Under the pieces are notes generated by a model that did not search any database, was not told the origin of the DNA, and saw only the letters and a list, made by a program, of their open reading frames with translations. From positions 52,309,348-52,373,347 of the forward strand of contig OX344764.1 in assembly GCA_947034895.1 (NCBI GenBank): 64,000 nt of DNA, read 5' to 3'. Below, piece by piece: positions 54,045-64,000 of the stretch (position 1 is the first letter of the stretch; each line of letters begins with the position of its first letter). Position numbers and translations under genes: made by a program. Origin of the DNA: Rhytidiadelphus loreus. Lineage: Eukaryota > Streptophyta > Bryopsida > Hypnales > Hylocomiaceae.

Positions 54045-57000
54045 TGTCGGAATCCGTAATAGCTTAGTACAGACCTTAATAGACTAAGAAAAATTAAAAT
54101 AGATCAAATTTGAAAAAAATTAGTTTAGGCATAGACTAGCGGAAACAAATAAATACTTAGAATTAGTTTAGACTTCGATCCGGAACCAGTACGGAAGCAT
54201 GACGGAACTTGACATCCGGGTGGACGGATTCAGGAACTGGAACGCAGGAAACCGGAACACAGGCATTAAATTCAGTAGCTTGCGGCGGTAGACTAGGGAT
54301 ACGTTACGGCGTTCCGTAGCCTGCGTTCCCGTTACAGTGAACGTTGGGCGCAGGAATTCTATATAAACCGAGCTCCTCCTCATTTCTCGCCCTCTTTCAG
54401 TTGCTCCGCATCTGGTTGATAGTGAGAGAAAGTGTGGTGAGTTAGGGTTACGGCGATAGGAGAGGTGAGACGGATGGCAAGGGTTAGTACATGGTATATA
54501 GTACCGGCCCGGAAGATTAGTCTGGTATATCCGGAAGATCCGCTGCACTTGTGGCATTTAGAGGACGACTTGATCGTCTTAGGGTGTGCAGGTCTACTGA
54601 AGAAACCCTGGAACGTCCAAAGTGATCAAGTGCTCCGGGAGTTGGCGGCAGGTGCTCCGAACGAGTACGACCAGACCATACGTGGACATCCGGACTAGTG
54701 GGCGGAGGTGTACGGGTTCTCGCAAACCGGAAGCGGATTCGCTGCCCGGACGGACCAGTACCACCAGTACAAGTTCGTGAACCCACCACACGCGAAGGAG
54801 GGCTACGCGATCAAGGACTTCCGGGACGAGAGGCACAGGCAACTGCTGCAGTTCCTGCTTCCGATTCTGTACCCGGACAAGAGTTCCCGGGTTACGGTAA
54901 CCATGGCCAACACGATCTTTGGGGCGTTTCAGGACCGGGTCGTAAACTGGGGCCGGATCGTGGCGAGCGTAGTGGGGCGCTGCACCGGAAACTTAGCGAA
55001 GAACAAGCCGAACCCACTCAGCACGTACCTCCTCCACCTATACCAGCACCGGGAACTGCTGACGGAAGACGAGGCGACGGATTATGAGACCGGGCTCATC
55101 ATGCTCCAATGCAACTGCTCTGATGATGATGAGCAGGAGACTCAGGAGTCTGAGGATGAGGAGGAAGCCAAGCCAGAAGCCAAGCCGGAAGTCAAGCCGG
55201 AAGTCAAGGAAGAGAAGCCGGATTCGGAACCGAAGCACACACAGAGGGAGAAGGAGGAACAGGAGTAGGCATCGGGAAGCAAAAGACGAAAGTTTACGAT
55301 TTCGGCAGCCAGAGGTAAATTCCCGGGTCCCTTTCTCACCCAGGATAAACAGGAGTGGGAAGGACCACGCTTCTTCGAGTGCGGAGAAGAGTGGATCCGG
55401 ACCGCAAAGGATTACCACGACAGGCTTACGGAGATTGTACTCCGGTTTGCGGAAGTCGTGAAATGCGAACCGGAAAACCTGGTGGACGCACTGAAGGCAT
55501 TATCGACCGAGTCGGAATGGAACGAGATGAGGACGGAAATCCGGAACTTGAAGACGGAACGGGACGAGCTCAAGGGGAAGCTGACCTGGACGGAAGGAGA
55601 GCTGCACCAGTCTCAAGGGGCGACGCAGAAGGCATATCAAGCGATCCAAACCTTCTAGAAATGGATGGTCAGTCTGGCGGACCTCTATCACAAGGCGGCA
55701 CTTTACGATGAGATGCAGAAGACGTCCGTGGCCCTCACCAACACGAAGATAGTCCGGGTAATGGTAGAAATGTCGGGCAGAATGGAGGCATCGTTGAAGG
55801 AGTTCCGATCCATGATGGCGGACATGGATCCGAACAAGCCTCTCGACTTCGGGGGATTTCCGGAAGTTCCGGATGTCATCGCAACTCCGGCAACGCAACC
55901 TCTCATCTCGCCCATCAAACGGACAGGTCAATTTGGGTCACTGATCAACATCGTCACTCAAGGGGGGCACTCTTCCGGATTTCTGGGTCAGGATATGCCG
56001 GTCCAGAGCAGTTTGGATGCCCGGATCGACCTTGTCCAGAATCCGGTGCGGACGCATCCGGAGCAGTTCGAGGATATCGAATCGAACCACCTCCACCGAT
56101 GCCTCTACCTCCACCGGATCCCATTGAGATATCGGAGGAGGCAGAAGTGGAGGAGGATCCGAAGTCATTGGAGGAGGCGGACCGGTCTTTAGTCCATACG
56201 GACGAGACGGATTCTGACAGTCCCCCTGTCCGGAAGACATCGATCATCACCCGGGCGTCCCTCCGTACACCCCAAGGCAAGACCAGCACCCGGGGACAGT
56301 TAGGATTTGGCAGTAGTTCGAAGAAGCAGCGGAAGGGAAAGTAGTTAGTTTGACTGATAGTTTTTCAGTTATCTTTTAGTTAGACTAGGAGTTCTGGGTC
56401 TCAGTCAGAACCCGGATTCCGGATTTTCAGGGGTAAGTTTTAGTTAAACTTATCTGCCCGGACTTTTAGGGCAGTTTAGGATGGTGTTTAGTGGCACTTT
56501 CCGCGGGTTTTGCGGCATGTTGTTTTGCTTATAAAAGGAAGGGACCGCTTGTGGTCCTTCATTCCTTTTCTTGCTATTCCTTATTTTGAGCAGTAAATAT
56601 ATGTTTGCATTTTTATTGTCTTTTTACTCATTGCCTTAGTTTTCTTTGTGGGTCCTTGGTTTCCTTTTCTTTGGGAGTTTTAAGGTTGCTTGGGCGCTTG
56701 TTTGAAGGTTGTGGCTAAAGAGTAGAGAGGTGGTAAGGAGGAGTCCGGATTCAGGGTTTCCCAGGTCTGTGAACTGTGTGTTGTCCAGGGAAGCGGTTTT
56801 AGCGTGTATAGGAAGTTGTGCGGAGTCCGGCGTTGGTGGTGTGGGTGCGAGTCCGAAAGGCCAGGGAGGGTTCCGTGCGGAGATAAGCAACCGTCTGTGG
56901 AAAAACCCCGCTCACCCGGAAAGTTCCGTTAATCTGCAAACACAAGTTGGAGTGCTAGTACCGGACCCCGTCTCAGTTTTCGGGTAAGTCTTGTATTTGT

Positions 57001-57440
57001 CGTTGTAGCAAGGGGAGTCGGGTTGTATTCTGAGTGACCTGCTTCTGGAGAAATCCGAAGTTGTGAGGGTCAGCCAGTCTGTTCTTTGTTTGTGACGGAA
57101 AAATCTTTGGGTACGTGTCATTAGGAAGTTAGAGTTAGTGAGATACAAGGAGTGGTGTTGTCCTTACTCCTCCGAAAAAGTCAGTGAGGACCCTCTGAAG
57201 GTAAAACAGAGGTATTGAAAACCGTGTGTTAAAGTACGGATCTGGTGTTTGTAATAATCCGGATCCGGTAGAGAGTCCGGATAGAGATAGAATCCGGTTG
57301 GGGAGTGAAAATTGAAGTAGTTACAATAAACCGGATTAGACGGAATTTAGAACACCCTTTGGGGTTCCCTAGGACGATATTCCGTGTCATCTTGCCACGT
57401 TGTGGTTAAGAGCGCTTACTACAGTATTACGCGTACGACA
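54045..57440 (+). mobile_element. ORF-bearing LTR-like element 4
   Basis: The element starts TGTCGGAATCCG and ends GCGTACGACA. Identical 5-bp duplications ATAGA lie at 54,040-54,044 and 57,441-57,445. Length 3,396 bp. It carries a decayed relative of the 638-aa protein, and near the 3' end a GACCCTCTGAAGGTAAAACA segment that matches elements 1 and 2. It is nested in the left arm of the large inverted duplication. Confidence 0.85.
54474..56344 (+). pseudogene. Relative of the LTR-borne 638-aa protein with in-frame TAGs and a shift
   Basis: From ATG 54,474 the frame gives LEDDLIVLGCAGLLKKPW, GAPNEYDQTIRGHPD, a TAG (54,696-54,698), then VYGFSQTGSGF, RQLLQFLLPILYP, ANTIFGAF and STYLLHLYQH. More TAG codons lie at 55,266-55,268 and 55,656-55,658 in the same frame. 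A Glu/Lys repeat (EAKPEVKPEV) and a coiled coil (EIRNLKTERDELKGKL) follow. Near 56,090 the frame shifts, and the C-terminal tail continues to 56,344 with a basic end KKQRKGK. The order of parts is as in element 1. There is a small deletion near the first stop relative to elements 1 and 3. Confidence 0.75.
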
Positions 57441-60400
57441 ATAGACACTGTAGAGGTTAGGCTAGTAATAGGAAAGAGGAGAGTCTAACTAGCAAGAGTT
57501 AGCTTAGGAAGGAAAGAAAATCTGCCATCCACACTAAGAAAGGTGCAATCAAAGACAAGAGACGTTTCCATCTCACCTCACCAACTCTCTCTCTAATACC
57601 ACACATCACCACCTCCAAATGCAACAAGGAGAAGTGGGGAGAGAGATTAGATAGGAAGGAGGCACCAATCGGTCGGGTAGAAAGGAAATCCACTCCACCA
57701 TTAGGGTGAGACGGGCGTAAGTGGTAGTTAGGCCATATTTTGATTTTTAGATTCCTTCCGCATTAGGATAAGATGACGCGTAAGTGGTAGTTAGGCCATA
57801 ATTTGACCTTCTAAGTAGGTAGGTGTCCAACCCACTACCCTCCATCAATGAGGCACGCGGGTTGCGGAGAAAGAAAAAGAGAAGGAAGGAAGTGGCATGT
57901 GCGGAAGGAAGCGGCATGTGCGGAAGGAAGTGTCAATCTTTCGAAATTACAAATACGTGTAGTGCCAACCAACGCGTGGCCTACAAGCTGCAACTTACCA
58001 TGGTGGAAGAAGGTCAATTGACCGCCCTCCTCATGGGACTCCATGCCGGGGTAAGAACCTAAACTCCCCCCGTGTCGTTGGCCCACTAAGGATAAAAGTG
58101 TCAATTAGGCCGAGAGCTAGGTACCATTAGAGCCCAAGTCAGGTCAGGTATAATTAGGAAATCTTAGAGTAGACTGTGAGAGGTTTCCAAAAACATAAGA
58201 CACGCCCAAATCGGAGTCAGAACGACCACGATACGGACGGATGAAGTTTAGCACCCCTGATGGATGAACCCATGGAGATTTCATCCAATCAAGTTGGAAC
58301 TTAGGACTTACTTAGAACCCATAGAGTCAGGTCTGTAGGTCAAAGTTCGCACTCAATTGGAATTAGGAACCTATAGAAAACCATGGATGAAGTTTGATAG
58401 CCAAGCGGCCAACACTTCATCCGGCCATAGCGGGTCATTGGAGAGTCCAACTCGCACGGGCCTTAGGTTTTTAGAAATGGCGTGAGAAGATCTTCCACCT
58501 TAGGACAATAGAGTAAACTTTAGGAATAGGACACAAATCATAACCTAGTAAGATAGCCCACTTAGAAGTCATTTAGGACCACGATTAGAGAGTCGCGATT
58601 AGAGACTTAGCAAAAAAGATGCATTGCTTGGAAGGCACAATGGATTGACGCTTAGACACCCATTAGAGTAGGACACTATCATAGAACTAGAACCTGGTTG
58701 TGTTCACCGATTTACGAAGGGTGGGTAAATAAGCGCCCACACTGAGCAACCGCGCGTGAGGCCGTGAGCAAGTTCAGCTACAAAGGTGTGGGGGTGCTTA
58801 TTTATCCACCCTTGGTAAATCGGCGAACACAACTAGGTTCTAGTGCTAAGGTAGGTCTCTGCTCTAATGGATGTCTAAGTGTCAATCCATTGTGCCTTCC
58901 AAGCAATGGATCTTTTGCTAATTTCCTAAACGGAACCTTCTAACTGTGGTTCCAAATGATTCCTAATCTACTATTATGCTACGGTATGTCTTCGGATTCC
59001 TATTCCTAAGGCCTACCTTATTATCCTAAGGTAGTAGCCTATTTCACACCCTTTCTAAAAACCTAAAACTCATTTGATTCGGACGCTCTGGTAGGCCGCT
59101 ATGAGTAGATGAAGTTTTTACCACGGGCCGTCAAACTTCATCCATGGTTTCCTATGGACTCCTAATTCCAAATAAATGCGGGGTTTATCCTACGGACCTG
59201 ACTTTGTCTAATCTATCTAAATCCTAAGGTTGACTTGGATGGATGAGAAACCCTAGGTTTCATCCATGTTGAGCTCTAAACTTCATCTATTGATATCTCG
59301 GATGTCTACGTGTCTTATGTTTTCGGAAACCTCTCGGGGCCTACTCTAAGTCTACTTATTTAAACTTGACCTGAATTGTGTCCTAGTGACACCTAGCTTT
59401 CGGCCTTCCCACGGCCTTGACCCCTAGCAATTGGATTTTTAGAGAAAGAATTAGGACTGTACCCCGGCTTGAAGATCTATGATCAAGCTTGTTAAATCTT
59501 CCCCCTTCTCCATGGTGGGCGTGGGATGGATCAACCTCCAAGTTGGCGGAAGTAAGTCTTTATCTTTATAGCCTAAAGATGTAACCTTCTTTCTTGAAGG
59601 AGTTTCTTTTTTGCCCCTCTTTTCTTTTACCTCAACTTCCATGTCCCATTGATGGGGGGTAGTTGGGTTGTCCCCTACTTACTTAGAAAGTCAAACTACA
59701 AGTTAACTACCACTTACGTACGAATGAATTTCCGTGCACGTCAGTTTATCCTAATGGTGGGAGGGATTCCCCCCTTATCCTTACTATGTTCTCTCCTCCC
59801 TATCTAAGCCCTCTCTCCCTTCTTCTTCCTTGCTTTTGGAGTTGGTGGCGTATAGTGATGGAGAAAGTGGTAAGATTAGGATGGAGAGGCCTCTTGCTCC
59901 CGATGGTGGTTCTTATGGTGTATGATGCAGGTTTTTGTCTACTTCTAAACCAAGTTGACTACATCTACTCTCACTTTTTCCCTTCCCCCTTTTCTATTCT
60001 ACTTCTACTCACCCTATTTTAGTCACTCCCTCTACTCTAATTTTTCCCTGCTATGCTAATCTCACTCCCTGCCCAATTCCTGGACCTCCAATTTTCCCCC
60101 CAATTGCTAGCCCGACTCCCTGCCCAACTGCTAGCCCGACCCCCCCTTCCTCGTTGGCTCAGGCAGGCCGCTCGGGTTGTTGGCTCAGGCTGGCCGCTCG
60201 GACTGTTGGCTTGGGCTGGCCGCTCGAGCTGCTTGTGCGGGCTTGCTTGCTCGGGCTGCTGGCTTAGGCTGAAGGCCTTGGGCTGCTAGGCTGGGTGCCT
60301 TGGTAAAAAATAACAAGGAAAAAAAGTAGAACCTCTAATTATGCATAGCGACTGCCCACCCATCAACCGTTAGTTCTAGAGAAATGGCCAACCGTGACCC

Positions 60401-60573
60401 TCACAGACTTAGACAACTCTATTTTGGATGCTAAACTTTGGCTAATTTCCAACGCGTTTTGGAAACTAAACTTTGAAGTTAATAAAGTAGATACAAAGCT
60501 TCGCCGTTGATTTGGTTTTAACACCAAATTTAGGACTCGCTTGCCCTTGTAGGTTCAAAGCTCCGCCATTTGG

Positions 60574-62260
60574 ATGGCCCTTTGTGAGCCCCAAATTCGT
60601 CACTTGGGATTCATTGTTTTCTTTTTTTTAGTTTATTACAAATTAAGGCATAAAGTACTACAAAAAGCCCAAAAAAGAGTGTAGAACCAAAATAAGTATG
60701 TCACGTACCAGTATAGCATTTGGTCATAAATAGCCTTTTATCCATAGATTACCCATAAAACCTACTTGTATATAGGTTAGAACCCGTAATTAGTGGAAAA
60801 CAATAGGGCTATTGGGAACTTACCCAAAATAGCCCAAACCTAGTGCATGTGACCATGATAGGCTAAATTAAGTCTTAGGAGAGTTAGGGAGGTCCCCACG
60901 TAAATCTCCAAAGATAGGTTCTAGTTTCCCCATCCCACCGATGAAACATTAGGAATCCAAATTGTTAGCTTGCAGGTGTTACTTGTCCCAGATAGGCTGC
61001 ATGGAGGAATCCACAGCCGCCGGATAGTGTTCTTGGATCTGGAACGTGTCGGGGTGTCCACAGCAAAATCCATTCGCCAAGATTCCCTCACGTGTGAAAG
61101 ATTCTTTGACTGCCGGTGATTCAACCGAAGTCAGTTTTCACCTCGCCACCAACTGTGTGCCAGAATAGCCGAAGACTTGGCACGTGGCTTGGGGGGCTCC
61201 ATGAGAGGTTCCCCAAAAAGTCTCGGTTTTTTCTGATCTCCAAAGGATCTTTTTCCGAGCAGTCAACCGCCAAAGGCCACATTGGGAAATTCATGGAAAA
61301 TACCCAGGCCGCGGTAAAATCTCACTAAAAATTAGACTAGCATCTTTTATGTTAATAACGCGCCCCGACGAATTTCATGGTGTTCCAATAGCGGGAAGAA
61401 GCCGAAACTGGCAACATCCCCCCAATTAATAATTACGGTAGGATCTTTGCGGGGTTGACCGACGTCCCGGGAGCGTACGAAGTCGGAACGAAGACATCAA
61501 GGAGCCTTTTCTTACTCCCTAGAGCCTCCCCAACAACCCTATCTAGTTACCCAAGCCAAAAGAGGTAAACCCCAAAAGTTAGGTTTTTACCCTTTTAATT
61601 GGCCCCAGTTGGCACTAGTTTCCGATGGGTTTTTTGTGATAGAAATAGGGGGTAGGGGGTTCTTTAGGATAAAAATGGCATTCTGAAGCCATTGGCGCAA
61701 TCCATTTGCAATTCCGAGCTAAACTCCAAAAGTTAGAGGTTAGGACCAGCGTAAAACCCAAAATTAGGTGAAAATCTTAAATTTGGATGAAAATCCGGAT
61801 GGATGAGGTTACTCGTCAAGGGGGGGAGTGGGCCCTTGGAAACCTATAAAAGGGGGCCCTTCTCTCTCCCAAAACACCTCCAATACTTGTTTTGGGTCCG
61901 TGGGTCCAAGTTATCTTGGAATTTTTGGCGTTTAGGCCAAAAAATCTCTACGGTGTTTTTGGAGCACTTTTGGCTCCCTTTGTTGTTCTATTTCAAGCTT
62001 TCTTTGAAGGTCCTTTTGGGTCCTTCTACCTTACTTTGCATCCTTGTTGTGAGTTAACGGGTTTTTCCCTATACTTGTGTGACTTCTTATGCCTTGTACT
62101 AATCCTAAAGTCACCCCCCACCGTACCTTGGCGATGCCGCTTTGGGGGGCCTTTAGTGTATGATTTTTACCCGTGATCCTTGACCTTGTGTGCATGTGTG
62201 CCCCCGTATTAAGTCCTAACCAAAGTTGTCTTTTCCATTGTTGGTTGTGAGTGGGCTCCA
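60574..62260 (+). mobile_element. Repeat family A, copy 2 (LTR-like, uninterrupted)
   Basis: It starts TGTGAGCCCCAAATTCGTCA and stays collinear with copy 1 through the intact site GGGGGGAGTGGGCCCTTGG (about 61,821-61,839), where copy 1 holds element 3. It ends somewhere after CCGTACCTTGGCGATGCCGC (about 62,120). The right edge is approximate and no target duplication was found. Confidence 0.6.
61845..61851 (+). promoter_or_regulatory. TATA box in repeat family A, copy 2
   Basis: TATAAAA in CCTATAAAAGGGGG, as in copy 1. A short GC-rich leader follows. Confidence 0.55.
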
Positions 62261-62644
62261 CCCCCTGGGGAACGGCGAAGCTTTGAAGTTGTAACCAGTC
62301 CCAGTTCTAAAGTGCGTGTTAAAAAACAAGCCTCAGACGGCGGAGCTTTGAACTCAGGGGTTTCGTAAGTCCTAAAGTTGGTGTTAAACCCAACCCTACG
62401 GCGAAGCTTCGAACCCCTAGGTACCTTCGTTCCAAAGTCTAGAGTCCGAGACGTTCTCAGAAAAGTCCAAGGTTTAGCGTCCGAGATTAAGTCTAAGTTT
62501 TAGAGTCACCCCTTGTGAGTCGGCGTTCGTAAAACAAGAAACTACGCCAACCGTCGGAAAGGGAAAACCAAAAGTTCGATTTAGATTTGCTTGGGTGGGT
62601 TCCCTTAAGGAACCCAAAAAATAGATTTAGTTTGCTAAGGTGGT

Positions 62645-62880
62645 CGGGACAGGTCGCTGGAAAGGGCCCAGCAGGTCGCTGGGAAGGTCCAACATGGCGC
62701 TGGGGAAAGGCCAGCAAGTCGCTGGAAGGTCCAGCCAGTCACTGGAAGGTCCAGCAAGTCGCTGGGAAAGGCCAGCAGGTCGCTGGAAGGGCCAGCGGGT
62801 CGCTGGGGAGTCGGGACAGTCGGGGTGGGTCGCTGGGGAGTCGGGAAGGTCGCTGGGCGGGCCAGCAAGTCGCAAGGGGA
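62645..62880 (+). repeat. 20-23-bp minisatellite (GTCGCTGG...CCAGCA)
   Basis: GTCGCTGG-like words recur at 62,653, 62,674, 62,697, 62,718, 62,738, 62,758, 62,779 and 62,799, with looser copies to 62,880. It occupies the place of the CCCAGCAGC-rich part of the inverted-repeat arm. Frames through it are repeat-derived. Confidence 0.75.
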
Positions 62881-62898
62881 GTCGGGACAGTCGCTGAA

Positions 62899-62985
62899 GG
62901 TCCAGGGAGTCCAGAACTTGGGTCCAGGGAGTCCGAACTTGGGTCCAGGGAGTCCAAACTTGGGTCCAAGGAGTCCAAACTTGGG
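62899..62985 (+). repeat. 22-23-bp minisatellite (GGTCCAGGGAGTCC)
   Basis: TCCAGGGAGTCCAAACTTGG occurs four times in a row with few changes, directly after the previous array. Confidence 0.75.
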
Positions 62986-64000
62986 AAGGAAAGTTGGGAT
63001 TAGGAGGGGGGATTAGGGGGAAGTTAAAGGGTTGAAGTCAAGGGATAAGAAAGAGGGGGGATGTAACGGGGTCTAGCTGGGGCCTCCTAGTAGTGCAAAA
63101 CAAAGAGAGGGGGGAGAAAAGAGGGTGAACCGCTCCACGTGTCGTGACCTGCACATGCAACCAAATGCTCTCACATCCCTCCAACAAGACAAGACAAACA
63201 ATGGAGCGAGATTAGAGAGGGATATGACTAAGTAGGGGAGGAAGGAGAGAGAAGATCAATAGTAAAGTAGGCTTAGGGGTGTAAGGGAATCCCCAAAAGG
63301 GCCTCTCCAACCATTAGAGGAAGGATGAGAATGACGCGGAACATGACGACATAAGAGAGGTGGTTAGAATTGCAAGGAGTTAGCGTCATAGCGTAAGACC
63401 CCCATTAAGGGGTGGGTGGGAATAGTACCAAGGCAAAAGAAAGGAGGGGATAAGGAGAAGGAAAAAATGCCTTAGGATACTAGAATGTAATATTTTTTTC
63501 CACAACTAAGCCGTAGGCAATTGACCACTTCAAAATACGTGTCGGCTATGGAATACGAGCACGCGGCTGGAGGTATGGAGGAAAATGTCGCACATGCCAA
63601 CAACGATCAGGTGAGTCAGTAAACTAATCCCCGGTGCTTTTCTTTTAATTTACGCTAAATTCTGTTAAGTAGTGACTAATTTCGATTAGCAAATAGGAAT
63701 TAGGGGGGGCCTTAAGTTTAGACATAGAAGTTTATCGATAGGACTAGAAGTATCCAAACCCATCTCATACATAGAAGTTGACCATAAAAGCAACCAAATT
63801 AGACTAAGATAGGATAGGACTAGGAATTAGTAACCGTTAAGGTCAGAACTCAACCAAGAAGTAAACATTAGAGTAGGACAAAATAATCCAATTAGGAGTT
63901 AGGGTTAAATTAGCAAATCAAAATTGCCTTAGGTGATAAAGACTTAGGGTAGGAAGTAAAAGATAAATTAGATTAAAAGGTAAATGAAATTAGGAAAAGA

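Larger units (their letters stand above)
53430..60573. repeat. Large inverted duplication (foldback), left arm split by element 4
   Basis: The left arm is 53,430-54,044 plus 57,446-58,743; the right arm is about 58,787-60,573. Near the centre TAAATAAGCGCCCACAC faces GTGTGGGGGTGCTTATTTA across a ~43-nt loop. Further out, ATTGCTTGGAAGGCAC (left) faces its inverse near 58,890, and ACATAAGACACG near 58,193 faces CGTGTCTTATGT near 59,310. At the outer end GGCGGAGCTTTGAACC...TAAATTTGGTGTTAAA (53,440-53,490) faces TTTAACACCAAATTTA...GGTTCAAAGCTCCGCC (60,515-60,565). The arms are about 1.8-1.9 kb without element 4, at roughly three-quarters identity by eye. No coding sequence is supported. Proline/alanine-type frames near 53,700-53,850 come from CCCAGCAGC-like words. 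Right of the arm, repeat family A copy 2 begins. Confidence 0.75.
62270..64000 (+). repeat. Third, diverged copy of the inverted-repeat arm (direct to the left arm)
   Basis: GGCGGAGCTTTGAAC...TAAAGTTGGTGTTAAACCC...TCCAAAGTCTAGAG follows the order of 53,440-53,620. Further on, the GGGAATCC...GATGAGAATGACGCG region (63,290-63,340) and GGAGGTATGGAGGAAAATG (about 63,570) resemble 57,690-57,780 and 58,000. Divergence is high. The copy runs off the right edge. No gene is supported. Confidence 0.5.

Noticed and set aside
24324..62260. Repeat family A copies as the two LTRs of one ~38-kb retroelement
   Set aside because: They are in the same orientation, but I found no matching target duplication and no retrotransposon interior; the DNA between consists of other elements.
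62627..63016. Several 60-138-aa ORFs on both strands
   Set aside because: They are translations of the 20-23-bp minisatellites.
1..64000. CRISPR array, rRNA or tRNA genes
   Set aside because: No regular repeat-spacer array, rRNA sequence or tRNA-like cloverleaf was noticed, and the genome type is eukaryotic.

Overview
The window looks like nuclear DNA of a streptophyte (plant lineage). It has GT-AG introns, a plant-style hAT transposase, an FCP1-like HAD protein with the plant-type DLNG motif I, and short runs of the plant telomere unit TTTAGGG. I cannot name the species. A non-flowering lineage (charophyte, bryophyte, lycophyte or fern) is my guess. I see no clear single-copy host gene; almost all of the 64 kb is mobile DNA nested in mobile DNA.

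Region 1 (1-2,265) is a degenerate ~70-bp satellite followed by AT-rich flank. Region 2 (2,274-21,312) is, I believe, one giant hAT-type transposon of 19,039 bp. It starts CAGGGTTGAC, ends GTCAACCCTG, and lies between perfect 8-bp target duplications CTCATGAA. It carries a hAT transposase gene, a large coiled-coil/RING protein gene, an intact protein-kinase-like gene, and a gene paralogous to the N-terminus of the coiled-coil/RING protein. CpG-rich arrays built on CCGTCCGC/GCGGACGG sit at both ends and beside the 5' end of each gene. A 3.8-kb LTR-like element and a 583-bp MITE are inserted inside it.

Region 3 (21,321-30,500) holds a decayed multi-exon gene and a dispersed LTR-like repeat (family A) split by a 3.7-kb LTR-like element. 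Region 4 (30,522-52,039) is probably a second large composite element. It has a DUF7869-type, transposase-like gene on the left. On the right is a gene joining a ParB-like domain, a degenerate DNA-methyltransferase-like domain and a coiled coil, followed by an FCP1/HAD-like gene and a further exon. It is marked by 17 copies of a dyad-symmetric hairpin (arms TTTAGCTCGA / TCGAGCTAAA), many of them inside introns. I did not find its ends.

Region 5 (52,280-64,000) contains two small foldbacks, then a large inverted duplication (about 53,430-60,573) split by a fourth LTR-like element. After that come a second copy of repeat family A and a third, direct-orientation copy of the inverted-repeat arm.

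The four LTR-like elements (6,652-10,443; 48,308-51,010; 25,571-29,262; 54,045-57,440) begin TG and end CA. Each is flanked by a 5-bp duplication (one has a single mismatch). Each carries one copy of an unfamiliar ~600-aa protein gene and no reverse transcriptase, so they look like ORF-bearing solo LTRs. Only the first keeps an intact ORF. Most other genes here are decayed, often with the frame kept and broken only by in-frame stop codons, which fits cytosine deamination of silenced DNA.
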